The notes: generated from the sequence alone by a model not told the origin. A stretch of 64,000 bases of DNA from Sporosarcina sp. BP05 (GCF_014282005.1 NZ_JACFTD010000002.1:124001-188000); one strand, 5' to 3'. Counted from the first letter of the stretch, positions 18,789-29,474 are shown. Numbers and translations: made by a program.

Positions 18789-18825
18789 GAAACACGGTCA
18801 TTTGACACATGAATGACTGTGTTTC
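18789..18825 (+). terminator. Hairpin after comN (possible terminator)
   Basis: GAAACACGGTCATT pairs with AATGACTGTGTTTC (13 of 14) around a 9-base loop. No T run follows, so termination is uncertain; it may be an mRNA-stabilising hairpin. Confidence 0.45.
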
Positions 18826-18963
18826 ATAATAGACATATTGTGTTTTTATAATTGTGTAGTATTCAGTGCCAATTTTCACGGGGGCGCTGTCGCTATTCTC
18901 GGAGTATGTACATAGATAAATGCCGTACAGTTGCGCTCCATATTTAGAGGGGGAAATTGGATT

Positions 18964-21234
18964 ATGAAAAGAAGAGGACGGATCGTAGCGTTTCTATTAT
19001 TAATCGTCGTGTTTGGCTTGACGATTGGGACGACTGCAAATCCGATAGTGAAAGATGTAAAACTAGGTCTAGATTTACAGGGCGGCTTTGAAGTCCTTTA
19101 TCAAGTTAAGCCTTTGAAAGAAGGCGGCCCAAAAATAACAGAAGAAATGGTTAAAGATACAGCGAATGCGCTGACAAGCCGGATTGACGTACTTGGAGTA
19201 AGTGAACCAAGTATCCAAATCGAGTCGGGTAATCGAATTCGCGTGCAACTTGCGGGAGTAGAGGACCAAGAATCAGCTAGGGAGCTACTTTCTACTCAGG
19301 CAAACCTGACATTTAGGGATGCTGATGACAATCTGCTTTTAGACGGAAACGACTTGAAAGAAGGAAAAGCGAAAGCGAACTTCGGCGAAAATGGTAACCC
19401 TGTCGTTACGCTTGAAATGAAATCGCCGACTAAATTTGGCGAAGTTACAACATTGATCTCACAAAAAGCACCAGAGAACGTAATGGTCATCTGGCTAGAC
19501 TTTGTAGAAGGTGAAGATTCTTTTAGGGCGGAAGTAACGAAAGAGAAACCTAAATTCGTTTCTGCTCCTTATGTGAAAAACCCAATTAACTCTTCGAACG
19601 TTGAAATATCAGGGTCATTTTCATTAGAAGAGACGAAGAGCCTCGCGGGAATTTTGAACGCAGGCGCACTACCTGTTCACCTTGAAGAAGTTTATTCGAC
19701 ATCGGTCGGCGCGCAGTTCGGTGAACAAGCGCTTAATAAGACAATCTTTGCGGGGATTATTGGTATCTCGCTTATCTTCTTATTCATGCTTGTGTATTAT
19801 CGCTTGCCAGGTTTTGTGGCAGTTATTACATTGTCGGTCTATATTTTTATTATATTGCTCGTCTTCACGCTTATTAACGGTGTGTTGACGCTACCAGGTA
19901 TTGCGGCACTTATGCTCGGGGTCGGTATGGCCGTCGATGCGAATATCTTGATGTATGAACGGATACGAGAAGAATTGCGTGTCGGTAAATCTGTTAAGAC
20001 GTCGTTTATGGCTGGAGCGAAATCATCATTCACTGCCATTCTTGATGCCAATATCACGACACTTCTTGCGGCAGTTGTCTTGTTCAGTTTCGGGACAAGC
20101 TCAGTTAAAGGGTTCGCGACGATACTGATCATCAGTATTCTAGCCAGCTTCTTGACGGCTGTATGGGGGTCACGCATACTCTTGGGACTTCTTGTCAATA
20201 GTGGTGTGTTTGATGGGAAAACAGCATTATTCGGTGTTTCGAAAAGTAGGATTCATCCAGCTGAAGAACAAATTGAAACGCTGGAGCTAACTACGAAATT
20301 TGACCGTTTCGATTTCGTAGGAGCGCGTAAAAAGTTCTATGTCATTTCGGCAGTGTTACTAATAAGTGGTGTCGCTATGCTTGGTGTATTCAAGTTAAAT
20401 CTTGGCATAGACTTCTCACAAGGAACGCGTGTTGAAGTGCTTGCTGACCATTCATTGACGAAAGATGAACTTTCTACTTATCTTGATAAAATTGGGCACC
20501 CGACAGACGATATCGTCATCTCTGGCGATACGAAAAATATCGGTGTCATACGCTTTAAAGAAGACTTCAAACAAGAGGAAGTCAATAAATTTAAAACGGA
20601 TCTTGCTGCCGAATATGGTTCCGATCCGAATATCTCAACAGTTTCACCAACGGTCGGTAAGGAATTGGCGAAAAATGCAATTTACGCCCTTCTTATCGCA
20701 GCGCTTGGAATCATCATATACGTTGCATTCCGTTTTGAATGGCGAATGGGTGTTGCCTCGATTATTGGGCTCTTCCACGACGCATTCTTCATGGTCGCGA
20801 TATTCAGTATTCTGCGTTTAGAGGTTGATATCACGTTTATTGCGGCTGTCTTGACCATTGTTGGTTATTCTATCAATGACACAATTGTTACATTTGACCG
20901 TATACGGGAAAATATTAATCATCGAGGCCGGATTGACGATGAAGCAGAACTGGCAGACATCGTCAACAGATCATTACGTCAGACACTTGGCCGCTCTGTA
21001 AATACGGTGCTTACAGTAATATTTGTTGTAGTAGCCTTAATGCTATTCGGAGCAGAATCGATTCAAACCTTCTCAATCGCCCTTCTGATTGGATTGTTTG
21101 CAGGAACTTATTCTTCGATTTTCATATCAGCTCAAATTTGGTTTGATCTGAAAAAACGTGAAATGAAGAAAAAAGGCGCGATTAAAGTAGAAGATACGAA
21201 GAAGCAATGGGGCTCAGACGAACCTATCGTTTAA
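18964..21234 (+). CDS. secDF: Fused protein translocase subunit SecDF
   Basis: SecDF is an RND-family partner of SecYEG that uses the proton gradient to pull exported proteins out. The 756-residue protein is a natural SecD-SecF fusion, as in Bacillus. The SecD half has GLDLQGGFEVLYQV near the start, a P1 extracytoplasmic domain and DANILMYERIREEL in its fourth helix. The SecF half begins near residue 445, with GIDFSQGTRVEV and YSINDTIVTFDRIREN. Twelve membrane segments are expected. The ATG follows GAGGGGGAA; the longer in-frame extension lacks a site. Confidence 0.97.
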   Translation: MKRRGRIVAFLLLIVVFGLTIGTTANPIVKDVKLGLDLQGGFEVLYQVKPLKEGGPKITEEMVKDTANALTSRIDVLGVSEPSIQIESGNRIRVQLAGVEDQESARELLSTQANLTFRDADDNLLLDGNDLKEGKAKANFGENGNPVVTLEMKSPTKFGEVTTLISQKAPENVMVIWLDFVEGEDSFRAEVTKEKPKFVSAPYVKNPINSSNVEISGSFSLEETKSLAGILNAGALPVHLEEVYSTSVGAQFGEQALNKTIFAGIIGISLIFLFMLVYYRLPGFVAVITLSVYIFIILLVFTLINGVLTLPGIAALMLGVGMAVDANILMYERIREELRVGKSVKTSFMAGAKSSFTAILDANITTLLAAVVLFSFGTSSVKGFATILIISILASFLTAVWGSRILLGLLVNSGVFDGKTALFGVSKSRIHPAEEQIETLELTTKFDRFDFVGARKKFYVISAVLLISGVAMLGVFKLNLGIDFSQGTRVEVLADHSLTKDELSTYLDKIGHPTDDIVISGDTKNIGVIRFKEDFKQEEVNKFKTDLAAEYGSDPNISTVSPTVGKELAKNAIYALLIAALGIIIYVAFRFEWRMGVASIIGLFHDAFFMVAIFSILRLEVDITFIAAVLTIVGYSINDTIVTFDRIRENINHRGRIDDEAELADIVNRSLRQTLGRSVNTVLTVIFVVVALMLFGAESIQTFSIALLIGLFAGTYSSIFISAQIWFDLKKREMKKKGAIKVEDTKKQWGSDEPIV

Positions 21235-21266
21235 GAACCTATTATGATAAGTTTCGGTTATTCATG

Positions 21267-21307
21267 GAACGGGGTATACTTTATGTATACTCTGTTCTAT
21301 TTTTTTC
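21267..21307 (+). terminator. Terminator after secDF
   Basis: GAACGGGGTATAC pairs with GTATACTCTGTTC (two G-U pairs) around TTTAT, then a T-rich run. Confidence 0.88.
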
Positions 21308-21328
21308 TTAAGGAAAGGGGAAAGCTAT

Positions 21329-21673
21329 ATGAAATTTCAATGGAATTTGCTGTTAGGTCTTTTATTCGCTATTATTATCGCTATCTTCGCTGTCGTCAAT
21401 GTTGATGCGGTACAAGTCAATTATGTGTTTGGACAAGCACAGTGGCCACTTATTCTTATTATTTTAGGTGCAGCCCTTCTTGGTGCCATGGTCAGTGGGT
21501 TTGTCGCAATGTTCCTGTCCTTTCAATCAAACCGTCGCATTAAGGAGCTTCAAAAAGAAATGACTCTCAAAGAGCTAACAATTGCAGCGCAGCAGAATGA
21601 AATTGCAGAACTGCAAAAGTACACTGCCTTACCATCCAATGACGAAGTATTTATCGAAAACAAAAATGTATAA
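21329..21673 (+). CDS. LapA/DUF1049 family membrane protein
   Basis: The 114-residue protein has two hydrophobic helices (about residues 5-24 and 38-66) separated by the family loop VNVDAVQVNYVFGQAQWP. A cytoplasmic coiled coil (RRIKELQKEMTLKELTIAAQQ, running on to about residue 98) follows. This is the LapA (lipopolysaccharide-assembly A) domain architecture, common in Gram-positives without LPS, where function is unclear; B. subtilis YrvD occupies the equivalent position. It has its own strong site AAGGAAAGGGG and is flanked by terminators on both sides, so it is monocistronic. Confidence 0.85.
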   Translation: MKFQWNLLLGLLFAIIIAIFAVVNVDAVQVNYVFGQAQWPLILIILGAALLGAMVSGFVAMFLSFQSNRRIKELQKEMTLKELTIAAQQNEIAELQKYTALPSNDEVFIENKNV

Positions 21674-21677
21674 GCGA

Positions 21678-21724
21678 AGAGCATCTTCCAGCTACTAATA
21701 CCGGGGAAGATGCTCTATTTTGTT
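21678..21724 (+). terminator. Terminator after the LapA-like gene
   Basis: AGAGCATCTTCC pairs perfectly with GGAAGATGCTCT, followed by ATTTTGTT. Confidence 0.9.
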
Positions 21725-21824
21725 AGCGAAATCAATTTGTTCTTCTACTTCGTGGAATTTAAGCAGTCTTTTCTTTTAGAGTCGTAGCCCATCCGCTATA
21801 ATGAACGTAAGGATGTGAAGAAAT

Positions 21825-24164
21825 TTGATCGAATCAATGAAAAGATGGAAAGTGGAACGGCCGGATGAAGAACTTGTAGCGATGTTGACAAAGGATCTCG
21901 GTATTTCATCTGTCCAGGCAAAAATACTTGCTTCAAGGGGAATAATAGATTCCGAAGTGGCAAAAGGTTTTTTACATATGGATGCATCAAGTATGCATGA
22001 CCCTTTTTTACTATATGATATGGACAAAGCAGTGTCACTCATAACAACGGCAATCGCAACAGATAAGAAAATTGCTGTTTATGGCGATTATGACGGTGAT
22101 GGCGTGACGAGTGTAACGGTCCTGACAACGGCCTTGGAGCGAATGGGTGCAGATGTGTTCTATACGATACCCAACCGGTTCAAGCATGGCTATGGACCGA
22201 ATAAAGACCTTTTCTTGGAGCTATACGAAAAAGGGGCTTCGCTTATTATTACAGTTGACAATGGCATTTCCGGCGTCGATGAAATTGCATATGCAAAATC
22301 ACTTGGTATGGACATCATCATTACAGATCACCATGAAATTGGTGAAGTGCTACCAGCAGCAGATGCCATCATCCATCCTCGACATCCAGAAGGAGCGTAT
22401 CCGTTCGGAGAGCTTGCTGGAGTTGGTGTGGCCTTCAAGCTAGCGTGTGCGTTACTTGAGGATGTTCCGGAAGATTTATTTGAACTAGTTGCTATCGGGA
22501 CAGTTGCAGACTTAGTTCCGCTTCGTGATGAAAACAGATATTTCGTTAAAGAGGGCATTAGGCAGATGCGTGTGTCAAAGCGCCCTGCAATCCAGGCGCT
22601 CGCACGCATCGCTAGCACCGAACAAGCAACACTCTCAGAGGAGTCAATTGGATTCATGATTGGGCCCCGTCTGAACGCGGCTGGGCGTCTAGGTGATGCT
22701 ACCCCGGCAGTTCAACTATTGAAGACAGAAGATACAACGCTTGCTATGACGTTGGCAAAAGAACTCGACACGCTGAATAAAGAACGGCAAGCGATTGTAG
22801 CTGAAATAGCTAAAGAAGCGGAAGACATGATTATGCAAATGTACGGTGATACAGTTCCGCTCGTTTTCGTTATCGGAGGAGAAGGCTGGAATTCTGGTGT
22901 TGTGGGAATTGTAGCTTCAAGATTAACTGAGAAATATTATCGTCCGTCCATCGTCTTGTCGATTGACAGGGAAACAGGAATTGCGAAAGGGTCTGCAAGA
23001 AGTATTACTGGTTTTGATCTGTTTGCCGAGCTTTCTAAAAATGCACAGCTTCTACCTCACTTTGGGGGTCATCAGATGGCGGCCGGTATGTCTCTTGCAG
23101 TTACAGACGTTGTCACGCTACGTGAAAATCTTAATAAACAGGCAGTTCAAGTGTTGACGGAAGAAATGCTTACACCTGAAGTTCGTATCGATGTTCCACT
23201 GTCGATTAGTGAAATTGATGTCAGCGTTTTGGAATCGCTGGAACTGCTACGTCCATTTGGAATGGCTTTTGAAAAGCCAGTTTACATGCTAGAGAACATT
23301 ACAGCCACAAGTGTGCGGAAAATTGGTGCGGCAAAGAATCACATGAAGCTGGAAGTAGCAGATAATGGCGTTTCACTTGATGCCATCGGATTCGGGCTCG
23401 GTCCTATTGCTGACCAACTGACGCCAGGCGTAAAGTTGTCGGTTACGGGTGATTTGCAGGTGAATGAATGGAACGGCAATAAGAAGCCTCAGTTATTAAT
23501 CAGCGATATACGTTCTGATGAGTGGCAGCTGTTCGATTTGCGCGGTGTGCGTGAAGCAACAAGATGGCTTCCAACCATTCCGCTAGACGATACATTATTT
23601 GTAGCTTTCCATGAACAAACGGTGGCACATTTCCAATCATCCATGAAGGGAATTATTATTACTCTATTCGGACAAGAAACAATAACGAAGGCGAAAAATC
23701 TCGTGCTTTTGGATATACCGGACGATGTTACCCAACTTGAAGAACTTGTGAATTCTGTCCAGCCAGACCGCGTCTATGCGCATTTCCACGCATCCGAATC
23801 AAGGTATTTTGATGGGATTCCTGATCGCGAACAGTTTGGCTGGTATTACAGTTTCTTGAAAAAACGCGAGAAATTTGACTTCGTTACGAACGGAGCCCAG
23901 CTCACAAAACATAAAGCGTGGAAAAAAGATACGGTTTATTTCATGTCAAAGGTGTTTTCTGAGCTTGGATTTGTTAAGATTGAAGATGGTTTTGTTTTCG
24001 TTCAGGAAACGGCCGGTAAACGCGATTTGACGGAAGCACCCGCTTACAAAGAGCGCGAACGTCAAATTGAGCTTGAGAAAAGACTGCTATATGCGCCTTA
24101 TATGGAATTGAAACAATGGTTCGATACTGTGCGAAATGGAATTGTCGACAGGGAGGAACACTAA
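21825..24164 (+). CDS. recJ: Single-stranded-DNA-specific exonuclease RecJ
   Basis: RecJ is a 5'-3' exonuclease of recombination and mismatch repair. The 779-residue protein has DHH-family motifs: [28 protein letters not shown] and [10 protein letters not shown]. The DHHA1 part contains [17 protein letters not shown] and [10 protein letters not shown]. An OB-like region and a Firmicutes-specific C-terminal domain follow, making it longer than the E. coli enzyme. The start is TTG, or an ATG four codons later; spacing from AAGGATGTGAAG does not decide. Its TAA overlaps the ATG of apt. Confidence 0.96.
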   Translation: MIESMKRWKVERPDEELVAMLTKDLGISSVQAKILASRGIIDSEVAKGFLHMDASSMHDPFLLYDMDKAVSLITTAIATDKKIAVYGDYDGDGVTSVTVLTTALERMGADVFYTIPNRFKHGYGPNKDLFLELYEKGASLIITVDNGISGVDEIAYAKSLGMDIIITDHHEIGEVLPAADAIIHPRHPEGAYPFGELAGVGVAFKLACALLEDVPEDLFELVAIGTVADLVPLRDENRYFVKEGIRQMRVSKRPAIQALARIASTEQATLSEESIGFMIGPRLNAAGRLGDATPAVQLLKTEDTTLAMTLAKELDTLNKERQAIVAEIAKEAEDMIMQMYGDTVPLVFVIGGEGWNSGVVGIVASRLTEKYYRPSIVLSIDRETGIAKGSARSITGFDLFAELSKNAQLLPHFGGHQMAAGMSLAVTDVVTLRENLNKQAVQVLTEEMLTPEVRIDVPLSISEIDVSVLESLELLRPFGMAFEKPVYMLENITATSVRKIGAAKNHMKLEVADNGVSLDAIGFGLGPIADQLTPGVKLSVTGDLQVNEWNGNKKPQLLISDIRSDEWQLFDLRGVREATRWLPTIPLDDTLFVAFHEQTVAHFQSSMKGIIITLFGQETITKAKNLVLLDIPDDVTQLEELVNSVQPDRVYAHFHASESRYFDGIPDREQFGWYYSFLKKREKFDFVTNGAQLTKHKAWKKDTVYFMSKVFSELGFVKIEDGFVFVQETAGKRDLTEAPAYKERERQIELEKRLLYAPYMELKQWFDTVRNGIVDREEH

Positions 24165-24676
24165 TGGATTTGAAAGAATATGTGACGATTGTACCGGATT
24201 ATCCGAAAAAAGGAATTAGCTTTAAGGATATTTCAACAATCATGGATAATGGGCAAGCTTATAAATTCGCAACAGACGAAATCGTCAAGTTTGCGAAAGA
24301 AGTTAATACGGATATTATTGTAGGCCCTGAAGCCCGTGGATTTATCATTGGCTGCCCAGTTGCCTATGCACTGGAAGTCGGATTTGCTCCTGTCCGTAAA
24401 CCTGGCAAGTTGCCAAGAGAAACGATTGAGGTCGAATATGATCTTGAATATGGAAAAGATACATTAACAATTCACAAAGATGCCATAAAGCCAGGTCAGC
24501 GTGTACTAATTGTCGATGATCTTCTTGCGACAGGCGGTACAGTAGGTGCGACAGTCGAGCTAGTTGAAAAACTAGGCGGAGTTGTTGCAGGCTGTGCGTT
24601 TATCATAGAACTGTCGTATTTAAGCGGCCGTGAAAAATTGCAAGGTTATGACATGCGTTCACTGATTACCTATTGA
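24164..24676 (+). CDS. apt: Adenine phosphoribosyltransferase
   Basis: Apt salvages adenine to AMP using PRPP. The 170-residue length is standard. PGKLPRE is the flexible-loop motif and [20 protein letters not shown] the PRPP-binding loop. The start ATG overlaps the recJ stop (TAATG) with GGGAGGAA upstream, so translation is coupled. recJ-apt-relA is a conserved order in Firmicutes, putting nucleotide salvage next to (p)ppGpp metabolism. Confidence 0.98.
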   Translation: MDLKEYVTIVPDYPKKGISFKDISTIMDNGQAYKFATDEIVKFAKEVNTDIIVGPEARGFIIGCPVAYALEVGFAPVRKPGKLPRETIEVEYDLEYGKDTLTIHKDAIKPGQRVLIVDDLLATGGTVGATVELVEKLGGVVAGCAFIIELSYLSGREKLQGYDMRSLITY

Positions 24677-24713
24677 AAAAGGTCCTCCGCCATAATAAGC
24701 GGGGGATCTTTTC
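24676..24713 (+). terminator. Terminator after apt
   Basis: AAAAGGTCCTCCGC pairs with GCGGGGGATCTTTT, allowing wobble pairs, around a short loop; T-rich at the 3' end. Confidence 0.75.
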
Positions 24714-24759
24714 ATATGCCTAGAACGAAGGTGCTAACCACATTTCCATATACTAACCC

Positions 24760-24789
24760 TTTACATGAGCATGTATTTATACATACAAT
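24760..24789 (+). promoter_or_regulatory. Candidate SigA promoter of relA
   Basis: TTTACA and TACAAT are separated by 18 bp, between the apt terminator and the relA start. Confidence 0.5.
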
Positions 24790-24835
24790 AGGGAATACAA
24801 TCATTTTTGCGGATAAAGTCGAAAGGGGTAATATT

Positions 24836-27034
24836 ATGGCGAAAAATCGTGACATGACGGCGGAAGAAATATTCACACTTGTTGCCTCTTATATGAATGA
24901 AGAACACGTTGCGTTCGTCAAAAAAGCATATGAGGCAGCGAAGACTGCACACGAAGGACAGCACAGAAGTTCAGGTGAAGTGTACATCATTCACCCTGTC
25001 CAAGTTGCGGGTATTCTTGCCGAATTGGAAATGGACCCTTCGACAGTTGCAGCCGGGTTCCTTCACGATGTTGTGGAAGATACGGACATCAGCAGGGACG
25101 ACATCATCCGTGATTTTGGCGAAGAAGTGGCAATGCTTGTCGACGGTGTGACGAAACTTGAGAAATTACAATATAAATCCAAAGAAGAAAAACAGGCAGA
25201 AAATCATCGTAAAATGTTCGTAGCGATGGCACAGGATATCCGTGTCATTCTTATTAAATTAGCTGACCGGCTCCATAATATGCGAACGTTAAAACATGTC
25301 CCAGAAGAAAAACAACGGCGTGTTGCAGCTGAAACGTTGGAAATTTTTGCACCGCTTGCCCATCGGTTAGGGATATCAGCTATTAAATGGGAGCTTGAAG
25401 ATACAGCTTTACGTTATTTGAATCCTCAGCAATATTATCGAATTGTCAATATGATGAAGCGCAAACGTGTCGAACGAGAAAACTATTTAGTAAATGTTAT
25501 GGACCAAGTCAAGACGGAAATTGGAGAGATGGAAATTGAGGCTGATCTTTCAGGTCGTCCTAAACATCTTTATTCGATTTATCGCAAGATGGTTATCCAA
25601 AAGAAAGAGTTCAATGAAATATATGACCTTCTGGCAGTTCGAATTATCGTTTCAAGCATTAAAGATTGCTATGCGGTCCTTGGTATTATTCATACACTAT
25701 GGAAACCGATGCCTGGCAGGTTCAAAGATTATATTGCGATGCCGAAACAGAATCTTTACCAGTCGTTGCACACAACTGTTGTAGGTCCGGCTGGCGATCC
25801 GCTTGAAGTACAGATTCGAACTGAAGAGATGCATAAAATTGCAGAATTCGGAGTTGCAGCACACTGGGCATATAAAGAAGGGAAAACGATAGCCGAAATC
25901 CCAAGTAATATAGATTCGAAATTGACTTGGTTCAGGGAAATACTTGAATTCCAGAACGAATCTTCTAACGCTGAAGAATTCATGGAATCACTGAAATTCG
26001 ACTTGTTCTCGGATATGGTCTATGTCTTTACACCGGATGGAGACGTTATTGAACTGCCGGCAAGTTCGGTCCCAATTGATTTTGCTTACCGTGTCCACTC
26101 GGAAATTGGAAATCGGACGATTGGTGCAAAAGTGAATGGCAAGATGGTCCCGCTGGATACTGAATTGTTTACAGGAGATATTATTGAAATTTTGACTTCG
26201 AAGCAATCGCTTGGACCGAGCCGTGACTGGTTGAAAATTGCCAATACGTCTCAGGCTAAAAATAAAATTCGCCAGTTTTTCAAGAAGCAACTTCGGGAAG
26301 AAAACATCCTAAAAGGCCGGGAAATGATTGAAAAAGAAATAAAATCACAAGATTTTGATCTGAAAGAAGTGCTTTCACATGAGAATATTAAACGTACTAT
26401 CGAAAAATTCAGCTTCACATCTGAAGATGATATGTATGGAGCCGTTGGGTTCAATGGCATAACCGCTCAGCAGGTCGTTAATCGTCTAGCTGAAAAATTA
26501 CGAAAAGTACGTGAACAGCAAGATACAATTGATAAAATCGTTTCAGATATGAAATCACCTCAACCGGAAAAAATGACTGAATCGGGTGTTATCGTTAAAG
26601 GGATTGACAATCTACTTATCAGGCTATCGAAATGTTGTAATCCAGTTCCAGGAGATGAAATTGTAGGATTCATCACAAAAGGACGCGGTGTTTCCGTCCA
26701 TCGTACCGACTGCCCTAATATTGTGGTCGGGGATGACGAGAATGAGCGGATTATCGACGTGGAATGGGCAATTGGACCTTCTAGTTCAAGGAAAGAGTTC
26801 CTGGTTGATATAGAAGTGTCCGCATTCGATCGTCAAGGGTTGTTGAATGAAGTGATGATGGTTGTCGCCGATACGAAAACGCCTATGGTTGCGGTAAGTG
26901 GCAAAGCGGACCGTGACAAAATCGCCCGCATTCATATGACGATTAAAATTACGGATATTGCACATTTGCAAAGAATTGTTGATCGGATTAAACAAATCCG
27001 CGATATCTATTCTGTGGAACGTGTCATTAATTGA
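24836..27034 (+). CDS. relA: Bifunctional (p)ppGpp synthetase/hydrolase Rel
   Basis: Rel makes and degrades (p)ppGpp in the stringent response. The 732-residue protein has an HD hydrolase domain (HPVQVAGILAELEMD, FLHDVVEDT) and then a synthetase domain (GRFKDYIAMPKQNLYQSLHTTV). TGS (VYVFTPDGDVIELPASSVPIDFAY), zinc-finger/helical (RLSKCCNPVPGDEIVGFITKGRG) and ACT domains follow. HD residues are intact, so it should be bifunctional. ATG after GAAAGGGG was chosen; the longer frame starts inside the promoter. Confidence 0.98.
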   Translation: MAKNRDMTAEEIFTLVASYMNEEHVAFVKKAYEAAKTAHEGQHRSSGEVYIIHPVQVAGILAELEMDPSTVAAGFLHDVVEDTDISRDDIIRDFGEEVAMLVDGVTKLEKLQYKSKEEKQAENHRKMFVAMAQDIRVILIKLADRLHNMRTLKHVPEEKQRRVAAETLEIFAPLAHRLGISAIKWELEDTALRYLNPQQYYRIVNMMKRKRVERENYLVNVMDQVKTEIGEMEIEADLSGRPKHLYSIYRKMVIQKKEFNEIYDLLAVRIIVSSIKDCYAVLGIIHTLWKPMPGRFKDYIAMPKQNLYQSLHTTVVGPAGDPLEVQIRTEEMHKIAEFGVAAHWAYKEGKTIAEIPSNIDSKLTWFREILEFQNESSNAEEFMESLKFDLFSDMVYVFTPDGDVIELPASSVPIDFAYRVHSEIGNRTIGAKVNGKMVPLDTELFTGDIIEILTSKQSLGPSRDWLKIANTSQAKNKIRQFFKKQLREENILKGREMIEKEIKSQDFDLKEVLSHENIKRTIEKFSFTSEDDMYGAVGFNGITAQQVVNRLAEKLRKVREQQDTIDKIVSDMKSPQPEKMTESGVIVKGIDNLLIRLSKCCNPVPGDEIVGFITKGRGVSVHRTDCPNIVVGDDENERIIDVEWAIGPSSSRKEFLVDIEVSAFDRQGLLNEVMMVVADTKTPMVAVSGKADRDKIARIHMTIKITDIAHLQRIVDRIKQIRDIYSVERVIN

Positions 27035-27050
27035 TTGGAAGGTGTAACAG

Positions 27051-27491
27051 ATGAAAGTTGTGTTGCAACGATCGGGTCCAGCTACTGTCTGCATCGAAGG
27101 GGAGACAACGGGTTCAATCGACAAGGGCTACGTGCTCCTCGTTGGTGTAACTCATGCAGATAGCGAAGAAGACGCTGCTTATCTGGCGAAGAAAATCGCG
27201 GGTCTCCGTTTATGGGAAGATACTGAGGGCAAGATGAACCACTCAATCCTTGAGGTGGGAGGGGATATTCTTTCAGTATCCCAGTTTACTTTGTTTGGGG
27301 ACGTGAAAAAGGGACGTCGCCCAAGTTTCATCGAAGCGGCGAGACCCGAACAGGCAAAACCGCTATGGGAATACTTCAACCGTAAATTGGAGGAAGAAGG
27401 ATTAAGAGTTCAAACAGGCGTTTTTGGCGCAATGATGGATGTCGAGCTAGTTAACGATGGACCTGTAACGATTATTCTAGACTCAAAATAA
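27051..27491 (+). CDS. dtd: D-aminoacyl-tRNA deacylase
   Basis: Dtd hydrolyses D-aminoacyl-tRNAs and some mischarged glycyl-tRNA. The 146-residue protein has the active-site segment SQFTLFGD and the C-terminal [11 protein letters not shown], corresponding to the cross-subunit Gly-Pro motif. It follows relA by 16 bp with GGAAGGTG upstream, so it is on the relA transcript as in B. subtilis. A strong terminator follows. Confidence 0.96.
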   Translation: MKVVLQRSGPATVCIEGETTGSIDKGYVLLVGVTHADSEEDAAYLAKKIAGLRLWEDTEGKMNHSILEVGGDILSVSQFTLFGDVKKGRRPSFIEAARPEQAKPLWEYFNRKLEEEGLRVQTGVFGAMMDVELVNDGPVTIILDSK

Positions 27492-27496
27492 CATGG

Positions 27497-27533
27497 AAAA
27501 GGACCTTCCTCAATACCTGGGAAGGTCCTTTTT
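27497..27533 (+). terminator. Terminator after dtd
   Basis: AAAAGGACCTTCC pairs with GGAAGGTCCTTTT around a 9-base loop, ending in T. Confidence 0.92.
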
Positions 27534-27630
27534 GCTTGTGGTGAGTGTTTGATATGATCTTTTTTATTCAGTGTGTGGTACCAGCTGCTGCCACAATGCA
27601 TTTTTCTCCATGCTACTGGTGATTGGGTTT

Positions 27631-27769
27631 CTATATAGATTGAGCGAAGGCGCATTACAAGGGGTAGCCGAAGACCTAAGACTGGCAGCGAAGCTGCTTG
27701 GCTTAGGTCGGGAGGCATCCCCTAGCGCCATAGCGGATTCAATGTGGTTCTATATTTCAACATTTCTAG
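27631..27769. repeat. Hairpin element A, copy between dtd and the amidase gene
   Basis: A complete copy runs from CTATATAGATTGAGCGAAGG through GGGGTAGCCGAAGACCTAAG and GGAGGCATCCCC to TATATTTCAACATTTCTAG. Internally CCTAAG pairs with CTTAGG and GGGGTAGCC with GGCATCCCC. It abuts the convergent amidase stop codon. Confidence 0.88.
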
Positions 27770-29293
27770 TTAATTAGTGTTGAAGTAGTCAAGAAGCCCT
27801 TGATAGATACCATGCGTTGCACGTTCACGGAACATGTCGCTAGTGACTGCCCGTTCCTCAGCAGAATTTGATAGGAAACCAAGTTCAATCAAAATTGCAT
27901 TTTGCCTGTTCTCACGAAGAACTAAGAAATCGCCGGGCTGTGATCCTCGGTTACGCAGGTTTACTGATGAAGCAAGTCCTTCATTGACGGAAGAAGCAAG
28001 CGCTTGTTGATGTGCGTGTGAGTAATACGTCGTAAAGCCTGCTACGCTAGAATCGGGATTGGCATCATAATGGAGACTGATGAAGGCATCCGCAGCATGC
28101 TGATTACTGATAGCGACGCGTTTTCTTAATGATACATATGTGTCTGTTTCACGAGTTGTAATCACATTCGCGCCTGCAGCTTTTAATTTAGCTACTAACA
28201 ATTCAGAAGTGAGAATTGTAATATCCTTCTCGTCAGTCCCTCGCGTACCTGTCGTGCCGCGGTCATTACCGCCATGACCAGGGTCAATCACGATAGTAAG
28301 CCCCTTTAAAGTGCCGGCAACGCGTGGTATAGATTCTTTAATAACGGGTTCTGTCAATAATGATTCATCGCCCGTAGACACGACCCATGTGGCAACAAAT
28401 GCAGAAGTTCCTGTCGGTAAAGAAATTTCATACCAATCACCATCTTGTTTGACAATCGGAAATTTTTCACCTGCATCCGCAAGGGCAGCAATCTTTGAAG
28501 AAGTCGTGGCTGCTTCACGAATATTCGTCCCGTTTGACAGGATGGTAACCGTTCCTAAATTGGAGCTTTCGGAAGCCTTTTTGCCATTCGATGACAGCGT
28601 ACCGTGGAATGAGTAGACCCAACCCGATTCGTTATTACCTAATGATATATGGACCCAATTGCCGTTTACTTCCTTAACATCATAGGATTCACCTTGATTA
28701 ATGAGGCCAATCCGTTTAGAAGAAAGGTCTGCATTCTTTCTGACATTGAGTGCATCAACTGAAACGGTAAATGACTCGGGTGATGCAGCTTGATTGGTTG
28801 CCTGTGGTGCAGTTTGATTTGCTACCGCTGTAATATAATCCGTATGTACCCAACCGTTTATGCCGTTAAATGTAATAGAAGTCCATTCACCGTCATTGCC
28901 AGTGGCAATTGCTTCATCTCCAGCGGCCATCCGACCGAGTACAGCTGAATTGGTGGAAGGGCTGGATCTTACATTTAGCTGATTGACGCGTGAAACGACT
29001 GCAGTACTTGTCCCAGTAGATTTATCTGCGGATGCAGTTAGCCAAGAGGCAATCCATCCAGAACTGTTGCCGTGCTGGATTTGGTACCAGTCCCCAGAAA
29101 CAGCAATAACTTCTACCTGATCACCTTTTTTTAACGATCCTGTTACAGCATAGGTAAGCCCGGCACCAGACCGGATGTGCACTGATGGCGCATCAACGAC
29201 GACAGATTCCGTATTGGCGTTAGCCGTTGGAATGTCGTGGAATACGCTGAATAAAAGTATAAATACAATCATCCATTTGCTCATTTTCGACAA
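27770..29293 (-). CDS. Secreted N-acetylmuramoyl-L-alanine amidase with four SH3 domains (YrvJ-like)
   Basis: This is a peptidoglycan amidase cutting between MurNAc and L-Ala. The precursor of about 507 residues has a signal peptide, then four bacterial SH3 domains, each with a (L/I)NVR or VHIRSG-type motif, covering about residues 25-310. A C-terminal Amidase_3 domain follows with zinc ligands in IDPGHGG, the Glu in RGTDEKD, the His in ISLHYDANP, and catalytic Glu in LIELGFLSN. TTG behind AGGGGG was chosen; the upstream ATGs have no site. It lies between dtd and hisS, as B. subtilis yrvJ does. Confidence 0.93.
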   Translation of the reverse strand: MSKMSKWMIVFILLFSVFHDIPTANANTESVVVDAPSVHIRSGAGLTYAVTGSLKKGDQVEVIAVSGDWYQIQHGNSSGWIASWLTASADKSTGTSTAVVSRVNQLNVRSSPSTNSAVLGRMAAGDEAIATGNDGEWTSITFNGINGWVHTDYITAVANQTAPQATNQAASPESFTVSVDALNVRKNADLSSKRIGLINQGESYDVKEVNGNWVHISLGNNESGWVYSFHGTLSSNGKKASESSNLGTVTILSNGTNIREAATTSSKIAALADAGEKFPIVKQDGDWYEISLPTGTSAFVATWVVSTGDESLLTEPVIKESIPRVAGTLKGLTIVIDPGHGGNDRGTTGTRGTDEKDITILTSELLVAKLKAAGANVITTRETDTYVSLRKRVAISNQHAADAFISLHYDANPDSSVAGFTTYYSHAHQQALASSVNEGLASSVNLRNRGSQPGDFLVLRENRQNAILIELGFLSNSAEERAVTSDMFRERATHGIYQGLLDYFNTN

Positions 29294-29361
29294 AATATCA
29301 TACCCCCTATAGTCCATTGTAGAAGTTTTCACCACAAAAAACTACAATTAATCGAAAAAGG

Positions 29362-29390
29362 TTGACACTATGACGCAGAATCATTAAGAT
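29362..29390 (+). promoter_or_regulatory. SigA promoter of the hisS T-box transcript
   Basis: Consensus TTGACA and TAAGAT are separated by 17 bp. A second TATAAT at 29462 could be an additional start just before the T-box. Confidence 0.65.
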
Positions 29391-29474
29391 GATGATTAAT
29401 TAACAATTTAACTCACACAATAATTTTTTTATATTTATGCCAACGACATGGAAAGTAATTGTATAATTGACTGA

